Origin: Botryotinia globosa
Lineage: Eukaryota > Ascomycota > Leotiomycetes > Helotiales > Sclerotiniaceae
Assembly (NCBI GenBank): GCA_014898425.1
Contig: RCSZ01000015.1
Span: 744,001 to 808,000 of the forward strand
Reading direction: 5' to 3'
Length of the DNA stretch: 64,000 nucleotides
Position numbers and translations under genes: made by a program
Notes under the pieces: generated by a model
What the model saw: the letters and a program-made list of their open reading frames with translations, nothing else
Databases searched by the model: none
Told to the model about the DNA's origin: nothing
In this document: in pieces, positions 10,277-22,343 of the stretch
Layout of the letters: each line of letters starts with the position of its first letter
Position numbering within the stretch: the first letter of the stretch is position 1

Positions 10277-13200
10277 CTATGGGGCTAATACCAAAGCTAA
10301 CAATGCCATGCGACAGTAAAGGCCATATCTCATCTGTAAAATCATTAGTAAGGATAATGTAATTGGGGGAAATTGACGACGTACCTGTCTAAAGTATGCA
10401 GCTCTTTGATCGAAATCCACTTCCTCTCCAATCTCAGCATTTCTTGGTAATGGATGCATAACAATCATTGAACTCTTTGCATTTCTCAATGTCTTGTTGT
10501 CAATGATGAAACTATCCTTCAATCTTTCATACTCTTCCAAATCGGCAAATCGTTCCTTTTGTACACGAGTACAGTAAAGGACATCGGATCTAGCAAGGAT
10601 CTCGGGGGTCAACTCAGTAGAAACTGAGAGTAATTGACCAGGCTTGGATTTGATAAGTGCCAAGATTTCTTGTGGGAGCGATAAAGCTTGTGGGGAAACA
10701 AGCTGGATGTGAACATCATAATGTTGAAGAAGCTTGACGAGAGAGTGAACGGTACGACCGTATCTAAGATCACCAGTAAAGGTAATGGTGAGACCACCAA
10801 CAGTACCCAATTCTTCTCTGATTGTGAACAAATCCAAGAATGCTTGAGTTGGGTGTTCTTTGCTTCCATTGCCTCCGTTGATGATTGGAACTGGCGAGAA
10901 CTTGGCAGCAGTTGCAGCACTGCTCTCTTCAGGGTGACGAAGGACAATAGCATCTCCATAACAACCAAGAGTACGGATGGTATCTGCAAGAGATTCACCC
11001 TTGACAGTGGAAGAATGAGAAGTAGCAATTGCAACTGTTCGTCCTCCCAATCTTTGCATAGCAGCATCAAATGATGCAGATGTACGAGTAGATGGTTCAT
11101 AGAACATTGTGCAAAGAAGACGTCCCTTGAGGATGGAAAGAACACCTTCACGTTGAACACCCAATCTCATTTCTTGAGCAACAGAGAAAAGTAAATGAAG
11201 ATCTTGACGGGAGAATTGATTAACTGAGAGAACGTGTTGATTCTTGAATGGTGATTGACCAAGGAGGGTTTGTAAAGATGGCGAGATAGTTGGTTGAGGG
11301 TACAATGGAGCACCCAAATCTTCAGCTATGGAACCAAATTGTGGTGCTTGATTGGCAGCACCATCCAAGAACCTTGAACGAGTTGCAGGTCGCATAGCTG
11401 AAGATGATGCACCGGCGAATGAAGAGAACTTTCTCAGTCCATGAGAGCTATCAGGTCTTGGTCCCATAGCTGGGGATCCAAGATTAGCCTTGACAAGCGG
11501 TGATTGTGGTACTGTGTGCAAATCAATAAGGTGAGATGACATATCTTTACCATCAATAGCATCCTGAGTTGGTAAACCATCTAGACAAGCAGTCTTATCT
11601 TGGAAGATGACTCTTTGAACAGCACCTCTTGTGACCTTTCCAACAAGCGGTGACCAAACCGCTCCTGGCTTAACAGTATGCGGTCTATCAATCTCAATCT
11701 CTACAGAAGCTCCGACTTGATCGTGAATTTCGAAAATCTCCTTTGGATTATCATGGAGACGAGCCTTGATATCATCAACTGTGAGTCTACCATCTGCAAC
11801 GGCTGAGAACAATAGAGGTAAAGTGTCAGCAATACCAACAGCAGCATCTGCCTCTGCCTTTGCAAGAGTTGCAAGCTGATATGGCAAGCTACCAATGGAA
11901 AAGACATCAATGATGTTCATGTGTTCCCATAATGCTGCTTGGTCCTTTGCAGTTGGGAGGAAGGAAGCTTCAGGGTAATCATCTTGGCTGAAGAAAAGAG
12001 CGTAGACTGAAACATCACAAGTGACTTGAAGGCCCTTTTGCTTAGCCAAATCGATCAATCCAATATCATCCTTGGTGGTGACGTTGGTGATGTGAATCTT
12101 TCTGCTATGGAGACTTGCAAGAAGAAGGATTGATGCAAGATCCGTCATCTTTGCATCAGTGATAATTGGCTTGAAAGATGGCCAAGATTCAAAATGAGCA
12201 GTAACAGCGGCTACTTTGCTGATATTATCGGACAAGTGATTGAATGGGATGAACAGAGAACCGACTTCACCAGTGACTTGACTAATTTGATCGGCGTTGG
12301 AAGAGGTTGCGGCAACAGAGAAGTTGTAATCGCAAGATGAACCAAGTTTGCTGTTGAGTTGAGCTACCTTCAATGCTCTAGCATCAGTGACTGCTCCATC
12401 AAGACCAAGAGGCATAACACGAATCATACTGAAACCAGATGCAATTGATGCTTTGGTAACAGTTTGGAAATCACGGCTGCCAGGAGTGGTGATGCCAGGA
12501 ACAAAAGATGCAATGTTGATGAGACCAGGAAGAACAACAGTTCGGTGACTGGTTTGAGCATCAAATCCGCTAACTTCCATATCGTAATGTCTTGCGATGG
12601 CTTCGATAAGGATCTTGGCGTTCTTGACATTGGTTACCAAAGGTGTTTGATAATCGACAGCCATACGTCTAGTTTGGTAACCCTTACTCATATAGTTGGC
12701 AGGTCTTCTATATCTATTGCTGGAAGGAAGATTGATGTAAAGATCAATCATGTTGTTGGCAAGATGTTGAGTCAAAGAGTATTCAGATTTTTGATCATCC
12801 TCACCCTTTCCGAGAATTTCGAGATATTGAACTGGAACATCATGTTCTTGCAAGAAATCTGCGGTACCAGCTGTAGCGAAGAGTTTGTAACCCATCTTTT
12901 GAAGCTTGACAACAGATGGAAGCATTTCCTTCTTATCCTTGTATGAACCAATAGAAAGAAGAATATTTTGCTTTGGTAGCTTGAATCCAGTAGAGATCAA
13001 TGCTTTAATGTAAGCCTCATACTTATCACGACCGAAACAAGCGACTTCTCCAGTAGAAGCCATCTCAACACCAAGAACTGGATCAGCACCAGAAAGTCGA
13101 GAGAAACTGAATTGAGGTACTTTAACACCAACACAGCCTGCAGGTAATTCGGTAGGTGGGTATGGCATGAATGGTACACCCATGATGGCTTTAGTAGCCA

Positions 13201-16200
13201 TTTCAATAAGATCAACACCCATGACCTTTGAAACGAATGGAGTTGATCTAGATGCACGAACGTTACATTCAATGACCTTAATATCATTGTCCTTGGCGAT
13301 AAATTGTATGTTATAAGGACCAGTAATATTAAGAGCTTTACCAATCAAGCGTGTAGCTTCTTCAATTCTCTTGATAGTTGTTGGGTCGAGATCCTGAGGT
13401 GGCAAGATCAAAGTAGCATCACCGGAATGTACACCGGCATTTTCAACATGCTCAGAGATAAAGTGACCAACCATGACACCATCCTTTGCAACAGCGTCCA
13501 TCTCAATTTCCTTTGCATTTTCGATATATTTGGTGATAACGACTGGATGATCTCTTGAAACCTCAACAGCTTGAGCAAGATAAGCCTCAAGATCTGGTTC
13601 GGAGTAGACAGTGTTCATAGCTGCACCTGAAAGTACATATGAAGGTCTGACAAGCACTGGATAAGAGACCTTGTTACAGAATGTCTTAGCATCCTCGAAA
13701 CTAGTCAACTCTTTCCATGTTGGTTGATCAACTTGAATACCATCAAGCATACGAGAGAACTTGAAACGATTCTCGGCAGTATCAATCATTTCTGGTGATG
13801 TTCCAAGAATCTTAACGTTTTGTCGGTGAAGTGGAAGAGCAATGTTATTTGGTGTTTGACCTCCCATAGCAATGAGGACACCACTTGAAGACTCCAATTC
13901 ATAAATATCGAGAATGGTTTCCAGGTTGATGTTCTCAAAGTACAATCTATCGGCTTCATCATAATCAGTACTGACGGTCTCAGGGTTGTAGTTGACCATG
14001 ACAGTCTTGAAACCAGATTCACGAAGAGTTCTAATGGCACGAACGGAACACCAATCGAATTCGACAGAAGAACCAATTCTGTAAACTCCTGAACCGAGAA
14101 CCATGACACCGTGATCATTGAAAGAGATATCGCTCTCAGATCCATTGTAAGTCATGTAGAGATAATTGGTGTGAGCCTCGAACTCAGCAGCAACGGTATC
14201 GATTTGCTTTACGACTGGAACAATGCCAGCTTCAGTTCTCAACAATCTAACGGCGAGCTCTGTAGAATCCCAGAATTTGGCCAATTGTCTATCACAGAAT
14301 CCAAGTTGCTTGGCTTGTCTGATTTGATCGTATGAGATGGTGCTAGTGTTGAAGGTTGACATGTGCTTGCTGAAGTCATTCAATCCCTTGAGCTTGTTCA
14401 AGAACCATTTGTCAATCTTTGTCATTTCCCAAATCTTGTTAACAGAGTAACCAGATTGCATAGCGTTAGCGATGGCAAAGAGACGTTGATCGGAAGGTGT
14501 TTGAAGTTCATCATCAATTGACATTAAAGCCTTTGTTGCACTGAAACCCAGGTTATGGAAGTCTATTGCACGAATTGCTTTTTGAATAGCCTCTTCAAAA
14601 GTTCTTCCGATACTCATGACTTCACCGACACTCTTCATCGATGAACCAAGTTGTGTGGAAACACGAGTGAATTTCTTCAAATCCCAACGTGGCATCTTAA
14701 CAACGACGTAATCCAAAGAAGGCTCGAAACAAGCACAGGTCTGTTGAGTGACTGAGTTTTTGATCTCGTTGAGGGGAATGTTGAGACCGAGTTTTGCGGC
14801 GATGAAAGCCAATGGATATCCAGTAGCCTTGGATGCGAGGGCTGAAGATCTGGACAATCTAGCGTTGACCTCGATAATGCAGTATTCCTTAGAGTCTGGG
14901 TTGAGTGCGTATTGAATATTACATTCTCCAACAACTCCGAGATGGCGAATAACGTTAACAGCTGTGGTTCTCAACATGTTGTAATCTTCATCGGATAATG
15001 TTTGGGAAGGAGCAACAACAATTGAGTCTCCAGTGTGAATACCCAAAGGATCGAAGTTCTCCATGTTACAAACTGTGATACAGTTGTCGCGACAATCACG
15101 GACAACCTCGTATTCAATTTCCTTCCATCCCTTCATACTTCGCTCGATCAAAACTTGAGGACTAGCGGCGAATGCTTTGTTGCAGAGTTCAAGTAATTCT
15201 TGCTCATTGTCTGCAAAACCACTTCCGAGGCCTCCTAAAGCATATGCGGCACGAACGATAACTGGGAAGCCAATATCTTTCACGACATGCATAGCTTCGT
15301 CGACGTTGTTCGCTGAAGCGGACTTGGCGCATTTCTCACCAATCGACTCCATACTACGAGCGAACAACTCACGATCTTCGGTAGTGATGACAGTGGAGAT
15401 TGGAGTACCGAGCACGCGAACTCCAAGTTCTTCAAATTCATCCTTGAGTTGAATACCGACAGACAAAGCAGTTTGACCACCAAATGTGACGTAAATTGCA
15501 TCAGGCTTCTCGTGTTTGATGACTTTGCGAACAAAATCAGCAGTGACAGGAAGGAAATAAACCTTATCAGCCAATCCCTTGGAAGTTTGAATTGTAGCAA
15601 TGTTAGGGTTGATCAAGATGGTGTAGATTCCTTCTTCCTTAAGAGCCTTAATAGCCTGACTTCCAGAGTAATCAAATTCACCTGCTTGACCAATACTGAG
15701 ACCACCACTACCCAAGACAAGGACTTTCTTGACGTTAACCTTAGGTGTAAGCTTCTCATTCTCAACCTTCTCACCACCGGGGAAGACAACTGGTGCGGAA
15801 AGGAGTTTCTCATCATCGAGAGTCTTTTGGATAGTGTTGATGAAGACATCAAAGAGGAATTCAGTATCCCTTGGTCCAGGAGTACTTTCTGGATGGAATT
15901 GAACACTGAAGTATGGTCTGTTCACATGTCTGATACCCTCGTTACTTCCATCGTTGGCATTGACGAAAAGTTCCTCCCATTCCGAAGGCAAGGAACTAGT
16001 TTGGACAGCGAAACCGTGATTTTGGGATGTAATATGACATTTTCCAGTCAACATGTTTGTACATGGAATGTTATGTCCACGGTTACCGAACTTCATCTTT
16101 TCTGTTTGAGCTCCAGCAGCTCTGGCGAGAAGTTGATGTCCAAGACAGATACCGAAAATTGGGGTTCGGTTCTCCTTCAAGGCAGATTGAATGTGCTTGA

Positions 16201-17117
16201 CAGTTTTGTCCATCATGGCTGGATCACCAGGACCATTGGAGATGAATAGACCATCATAATCCTTGCCGGCGAGAGCAGGGAAATCATAATCCCATGGGCA
16301 GACGAGAACTTCCACACCACGCTTTACAAGGCAACGCAATTGGTTATATTTCAAACCAACATCCAAACACAACACACGTATAGGTCTACCAGAGGGATGT
16401 TTCAAAGCATTCGAAGGATCAGGTTTGTATAATTTTGGCTCGCGAATTGATACTAAGGCATTATGTTAGCCCTTCATTCGGGCTATAGCAAAGTAGGAAC
16501 TTACCATCTGCGACAAGGTTCTCGGCATTGGGATCCACCCACTCAATTGCTTCGAATGATGATCTCCAATCCTTTGTGGATAAAGCAGAGATGTTGTCGT
16601 TTCCATTGGCAGGGATATTCTTTTGCAACAACATTCGTCCAAGCATACTACCTTCTTCTCGTATTCTCTTGGTTAAAGCTCTGGTATCAACACCATAGAT
16701 TGCTGGAACACCTTGCTCTTTCAACCATGTTCCCAAGGAGGAGGCTGCGAGGAAATGAGAAAACTCTTCGCCTGCGTACGAAGCGCAAATCAAACCTGCA
16801 ATGTGGATTTGAGATGCTTCGAAATGTGCTGGCAGATCCTTGAGGAGTTCATCCATGGTCTCTCGAGATGGTACACCATAATTACCCACCAAAGGGAACG
16901 TAATGACCAAAATTTGTCCTCGGTATGAAGGGTCAGTGATGGATTCTGGGTACCCCACCATACCTGTCTGGAAGACCAATTCTCCTGCGACACTCTTCTG
17001 CGCACCAAAACTATATCCTTGATAAATTGTGCCATCCTTCAATTCCAGACTGATGAGTCCTTCATCTGTGCCATTGAGGATTGGGGCGGCAACTGGAGGG
17101 AAAATTAATTCTGCCAT
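10277..17117 (-). CDS. URA2: Multifunctional CAD-like protein: GATase, CPSase, inactive DHOase, ATCase
   Basis: Three exons (16505-17117, 10385-16452, 10277-10333) encode 2245 aa, the usual size for fungal Ura2/PyrABCN. It makes carbamoyl phosphate from glutamine, bicarbonate and ATP, then carbamoyl aspartate, the first two steps of UMP synthesis. Roughly: small-subunit plus glutaminase domain 1-400, with the catalytic Cys in FGICLGHQ near residue 307 and the partner His in QFHPE; two CPSase ATP-grasp halves 430-1480; a dihydroorotase-like domain about 1490-1830; an aspartate carbamoyltransferase domain about 1935-2240, with [17 protein letters not shown] and MHPLPR. In the DHOase region the metal-binding HxH expected after PGLI is replaced ([12 protein letters not shown]), so it is non-catalytic, as known for fungal members. 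The protein ends [16 protein letters not shown] feedback is known for the family and is not read from this sequence. The last intron is unusual (see findings). Confidence 0.98.
10334..10384 (-). other. 51-nt stopless intron in the pyrimidine gene
   Basis: The donor GTACGT and acceptor TTTTACAG bound 51 nt that is a multiple of three and has no stop codon on the coding strand. Splicing gives [14 protein letters not shown], which matches the conserved ATCase C-terminus. Retention would insert 17 residues beginning VRRQF. Splicing is therefore the likely main form. Confidence 0.85.
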
Positions 17118-18110
17118 TATAATGTAAGATATTGAAAAGAGTTTTTTTTGAGATCTGCGCGCAAGGACTTCAAGAAATGCCCTTCAACAAGCTGCAAAGC
17201 AGATTGAGGAGTGCTTTAGTGATCCAAGTTCGCCAGTTTGTAGGTCCAGTATCAAAGATTAATTCCTGGCCGTACGACTTTATGGATATAAAAGATTGAA
17301 AGTGTTGAATAAGTTTTTGAGAATTTAGGAATTTCTCTCCAGAAAATGGGACTCCTCAATTTTTTTTTTCTGGTGCTGAACAACCGAGGAGAGCCGATTC
17401 GATATTAGGCTTAGTTTCTGATACTAGCAGGGATATGAAGTCAAGGCTACTACCAATTATCATCAGCCTTGCATCTACCCCTCGTGCCCCTCAAGAACTT
17501 TTCACCGGTATATTGCCAGAATAGTACCGATGTTATTATGTCATAAAGATGGACTAGAGACTCACCTGGGCAGCACGTGGATGGCACGTGGGCATCAAAT
17601 ATCAAGTACTTTTGTAATAATTAACTGTCAAAGCAATGTTGAAAATGGATCATACATATAGATAGATTTCACAGCATTTATTTGGAATGAGGTTACTACA
17701 GCAGAGTAGGTAAAATGTTTCTGTGCTGTGCCATCGGAATATAAATCAGTATACGGCAGCTGTTTGACGCTCAACATCTTTCCCACCTCTCCTACGCCGA
17801 AAGTTTGCATGGAAGGTTAACGTTTATACTGGTACAGATACATGGACTGATAAACAACAGCCGTATGAACATCAATACCTATCGACCCACCTAGCAGACT
17901 CCCCTCTGATGTGGAAGTTTCCATTGCAAAGATCGCCCGCCGTTGTTGCAAATTGGACAATTATCTTGGTGGCTTGAAATATTGGTTACCTCGCAATGAC
18001 TTTAAGCATTATGTCCATTATATCAATGTTTGTGCGGTGAGCATGTCGATGTTGATTTTCGGAATCAATCTTCAATACCGTATAGTAATCTTAATAAAAT
18101 TCATGTGATT
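17118..18110. promoter_or_regulatory. Upstream region of the pyrimidine gene with paired CACGTG sites
   Basis: This is the 5' flank of the minus-strand CAD-like gene; no other gene is supported in it. Two perfect CACGTG palindromes sit at 17574-17579 and 17585-17590, 11 nt apart start to start, about one helical turn. CACGTG is the core recognised by bHLH factors such as Pho4, Cbf1 and SREBP-type proteins. Which one, if any, acts here is unknown. They lie about 460 nt upstream of the start codon. Confidence 0.45.
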
Positions 18111-19356
18111 AGAGATTGAGTAATAAAATCTATTATTAAAAATAATTATAAATTAAAATAATGAATGTGATAAATTGAATAGTTTTATATTATAATCTTT
18201 CAAAAAACTATATTATTTAATATTTAATATACCATTCTTTAGTTTTAATAATAATGTTCCTTTTATTTATTATATTCTTTAAAAATTCTAAAAATATTTT
18301 ATTAGAAATAAGATTTTAAATTTCTATTAATATTCTCTTTACTTCTTATAATTTCAACTTCTAAATGTTTTTCAAATATAATTTTCTGGAAAGGAAATTA
18401 TATATATATTCCATAGAATTTAAATCGAGAAAATAGAATAATTAATCAATAATAATTATAGTATTATTTCTAAACCAATTAAGGACTTTTAGGCTTTATA
18501 AATAAAAGTATTATTTTATATAAAAAGTAACTCAGATTTCTAGTAGAAGAATATTTAATATTTAAATATAATAAAATAGAAATTAACTAAATACTTATTT
18601 TTCTTTGATTTGAAATTTCTATTTAATATATATAAACTAAATCTTTTGATGATTCTATTTTTGTATTAAAAGTACTCGTATATTATTACTAATATATCCT
18701 TTGACTTTTTATATATTACAATACATTATAAAAATAATCTTTCTATTATAATATAAAAAGCTTATTCCCTATTTCTTCCTTTCCTTTACTTCACTAAATA
18801 TTCATTATTCTATATATACTTTACAAAATCTTTAAATATTTAAAATCTTTATAATATATACTATTTGAATTACAGTTTAATAATCTTTAAAATAAATAAG
18901 AATATTTTTTATAGATTTAATTTATAACCTTAATTATAATATTTATAAAAGAGAATTTGGTAAAGTTTTATATATGTAATTTTTTTAAAAAGAATGTATG
19001 TAATATATAATTATATATATATTTCATTCTATATGTTTATATAATTAATTTATATATAGATTGATGTTTTATTCTTTTGTGATAACTTTTTTAATAAAAG
19101 AATACGAATTATCAAATCAGGGATATTTAAAGCTTTATAATATAAATAGATTGTATATTATTATATTATATTCTAATGATTTTTCTTTTTCTATAAGCAT
19201 TTAATTGTTTTCCTTTTTTTAATATTATTATCAAATGGATTAAATTTAATCTATAATTACAATATAGTTAGTAATTTAAATAAAAGTATTAATAAAAAGT
19301 TATATGCTTTTTTGTGTTTTAATATTTTTCGTGTAAACATTATGCTTAGTACTGTA
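18111..19356. other. AT-rich gene-free tract
   Basis: This is extremely AT-rich sequence with no open frame and no readable protein relic on either strand. It stops abruptly at the transposon boundary. Its last 14 nt (about 19343-19356, TGCTTAGTACTGTA) resemble the right end of the adjacent transposon, so it may contain an older copy beyond recognition. Confidence 0.5.
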
Positions 19357-19358
19357 TA

Positions 19359-19388
19359 TAGCAACCGTGCACTCCTACTTGATCGAAA
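19359..19388 (+). repeat. Left terminal inverted repeat of the Tc1/mariner relic
   Basis: Begins TAGCAACCGT then GCACTCCTACTTGATCGA. It is preceded by TA. The outermost base is T where the right repeat has C, which is compatible with C-to-T decay. Confidence 0.75.
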
Positions 19389-20697
19389 TGTATTTTTCGA
19401 TGTGTTCCTCCAATCATCATATATTTATTATATTAATTATACTATTATAATATACTTTATTGAAATCAATTAATTATAATAATATTCCTTATATATAATT
19501 GAATCTATATAATAACAAAAAAATAATAGAAAGAATAAAAACAAGTAATAATTATTAAGAAATTATAAATACTTTTGAAATCGGAAAATCGATTATTATT
19601 TATATTATTAAAAAGGATCAATTATACAACAACAGAAAGATTCTATTTAAAAAGGTTAGAAATAGATTATATATAAATCGAGATAAATAAGTTTTATTAC
19701 ATTATATAAAATTATAATCTAAATCGATATATCAGAAGACAATTGATACTTATAGATTAGATTATAAAAGAAATACTATTAAAAGGATTTTAAAGAATTA
19801 TAGAATGACCAATTGAAGAGTTAGAAAAAAATCTGAATTTACAAAAGAATATATTATTAAAAGATTAATTTAATATTTAAATTATAAAAAATGAATAGTA
19901 AAGGAATAAAAACTAATCTTTTAATCAAATAAATACTCTATAAAACAAAGGAAAAAGAAAAATCAAGAATAGATTTTCTATATATTAAATCAGAAATAGA
20001 ATTGGAATATAATTCAAATCTATAATATATATAAGAATATGAAGGTTATAATATAGAAAGATTTTTGCAATATTAGGAGAAGTAAATTATATATTATAAA
20101 TAGAGATTTCGAGAATAAGAAGTTCAGATATAATATCAACTTTTATTTTGAGGTTTTTAATAAGGAAGTAATTTTTTATTAAAAGAGATTAAACAAAACA
20201 TATCAATTTATACAGAATAATACTTTTATATATCGAGCTTGTAAAATACTAATTTGGTTTTAGAAAAAGAGTATTTTTTTAATCAATCTTTAATCTCTTT
20301 ATAATCCTGATCTTAATTTTATAAAGTATATTTGATAATATCTAAAAGTATATATTTTCGAGATATTTCCAAATATCGTAATAAATAAAAGTCAATCGGA
20401 ATATACTAGATAGAAACTAAAGAATACTCTACAAATAGCTTGGGATATATTGGATAATAAATTATTTATAAATTTAAAAGCTAATATAAAAAATAGAATT
20501 GAAACTTATATTGTAATAAAAAACTAATATATTAAATACTAAACAATTCAATTAAATTACTTTTATAGAATTTCATTATATTAATATATATATATAAATC
20601 AAGATATTCTGAAAGATTTAAAATATAATATTAAATGATTGATTTAATAATAAGAGTTGAATAATACATGGTTGAGACTAAAATCCGGGTAAAATCC

Positions 20698-20727
20698 GGT
20701 CGACCAAGTAGAAGTGCTCTAGTACTG
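20698..20727 (-). repeat. Right terminal inverted repeat of the Tc1/mariner relic
   Basis: Read inward on the minus strand it begins CAGTACTAGA then GCACTTCTACTTGGTCGA, with the CAGT start typical of Tc1-like ends. It is followed on the + strand by TA. Just inside lies a direct repeat of TAAAATCCGG (about 20679-20699). Confidence 0.8.
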
Positions 20728-20729
20728 TA

Positions 20730-22343
20730 TCTATCTTATCTCATATACGAAAATAAAAAGGTCTCGAACCAAGCCATGAAATGCATGCGAGTCAGACCTA
20801 CAGCAGACCTACAGCAGACCTCCAGGAAGAACAGCCATTTATTGTTGCAGTCCATACATACCATGGGGTAGAATAGCGGTCTGTTCATCGATTAGATGGA
20901 TGTGAGCCTTGTGAGTTCAAGCAAGTCCCCGGAGGTTTTTTACCTACACCAGCTAGGTATATCACCCACACCAATTGACATTGACCACCTGCTCACTGTC
21001 CAATAGAGGAAGTTGCAAAATATATTATAGATACTAGGTATGTGTGTCTCTGATGGTGTACCAATTTTTCAGATCCCTCATGATCTCGCAAGCGAATATG
21101 AACAGAACATTTGGTAAATGGCGAAAGGATGGACTGACTACCTTGACTACATACTACCTAGGTAGTATCTAATCATCCAATGAGACTCTCGTTTTGGCAA
21201 CTTCTTCTTTTCATCATGCAAATAAGGTAAGCTGACCTTCCCCCATATTAAAAGCTCTCAAGCCACCAACTTCTCGAAATGAATTCTAATGCATGATAAT
21301 GATATGTCGATGTATTTTGTATTTTGTATTTTGTATTTTGTATTGAGACGAGAGACGAGGGAGTAGAAGCGAGAGAAAGGGTTCTCCCTAGACGAATTCA
21401 GATTATATATCTACAGTATCCATCTTTCTTCATTCCATCACGAGGACATCTCATACGAACGGAAGCGTTGTTTTACATTTCCCAAGTGAGACTCCGTGAG
21501 TACCTACGAGCCTACGTACCGACCTCCGTCTTTATCTTTAGATAAAGCCTCAATCTCAATTCATGTTCTCGTGCTTGCTTCTCTGATTGGATGAGATAGG
21601 ATCATAGGAATTGTATCGCCAGGATTGATCGGCAGCATGCATATAAACGAGAAGTGTGCATAGCATCAAGGGTGTCTCGGTGCGCAATGACATGATTGAT
21701 TGATTGATTGCCTTCCCCCCCAAAAAGTTGAGATCATTGATTCTAGGTTTCCCCAATTCTCGACCAGTATGGGTTGAATATCGATCTTGTATCCTATGTG
21801 ATTTTGGGAGGGTTGTGAGATAAGCAAATGAAACAGGATTTGGATTCGCCATCTTCTACTACTTGCCCTCGCGTCGGGAAGAGAGTTTATATCTTCATGT
21901 TCCCTTCCTTCATGTCGTTTTGATATGTAATTTAATTAATTCTATAAATTGGTTGGTTGCTTGATCTTCATCAAGGAATATCCATCCACTCTTCGAACGA
22001 CCGAGCCTTGGTTCTGGGAGCTGGGACGAGAAAGGATTGAAAAGCGCTCGAGAAACGCGATAACCTGGAAATTAAAGATTTATTTACTTATTTCTTTCTC
22101 TATTTACAAACACTACTAATGAACTAATATTTGACAACCCTTTGAAACTATTCCTTCGCTCGATCAATTTTCGGATTGCGTTGCTTCATTTCTTCAACCT
22201 CTATCGCTGCAAGATGGAATAACTCAAGAAAGGCAGCCTTCTCAGCAACCAGCGTTCCTTCCCACCTTCCATTACCGACCATACAGGTTTAAGGATTAAA
22301 TCGCTCAACCGCGGATTTTGAGCTGAATACATTCCAAACAAAA
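20730..22343. other. Intergenic region upstream of the cation channel
   Basis: No gene is supported. It contains a TTTGTATTTTGTATTTTG run (about 21315-21340), a CTACCTAGGTAG palindrome at about 21155, and a 98-codon minus-strand open reading (21556-21852) that resembles nothing I know. The last 300 nt form the likely promoter and leader of the channel gene. Confidence 0.5.

Larger units (their letters stand above)
19359..20727 (+). mobile_element. RIP-degraded Tc1/mariner DNA transposon with terminal repeats and TA duplication
   Basis: The element is about 1369 bp. Its ends share an inverted core: GCACTCCTACTTGATCGA at 19369-19386 and the complement of 20700-20717, 16 of 18 matching. Each core lies exactly 10 nt inside the boundary, and TA flanks both sides (19357-19358 and 20728-20729). 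One frame from about 19562 to 20545 reads a transposase riddled with TAA/TGA/TAG where Trp is expected. The DDE-type region is clear. The usual W-SDE motif reads stop-SNK at 19922-19933. QDN reads QNN at 20213-20221, followed by TFIYRA. The third motif reads YNPDLNFIKYI at 20300-20332, with two stops in place of WW. All three acidic residues appear as Asn, Asn and Lys, the changes G-to-A mutation makes. It is non-functional. Confidence 0.9.

Noticed and set aside
10334..10384. Continuous reading through the last intron of the pyrimidine gene as coding sequence
   Set aside because: The splice sites are good and removing the 51 nt restores the conserved ATCase C-terminus. The 17 extra residues do not fit the family.
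20880..20940. Possible tRNA-like sequence (GAGTTCAAGCAAG)
   Set aside because: The B-box does not match GGTTCRANTCC and no cloverleaf could be drawn.
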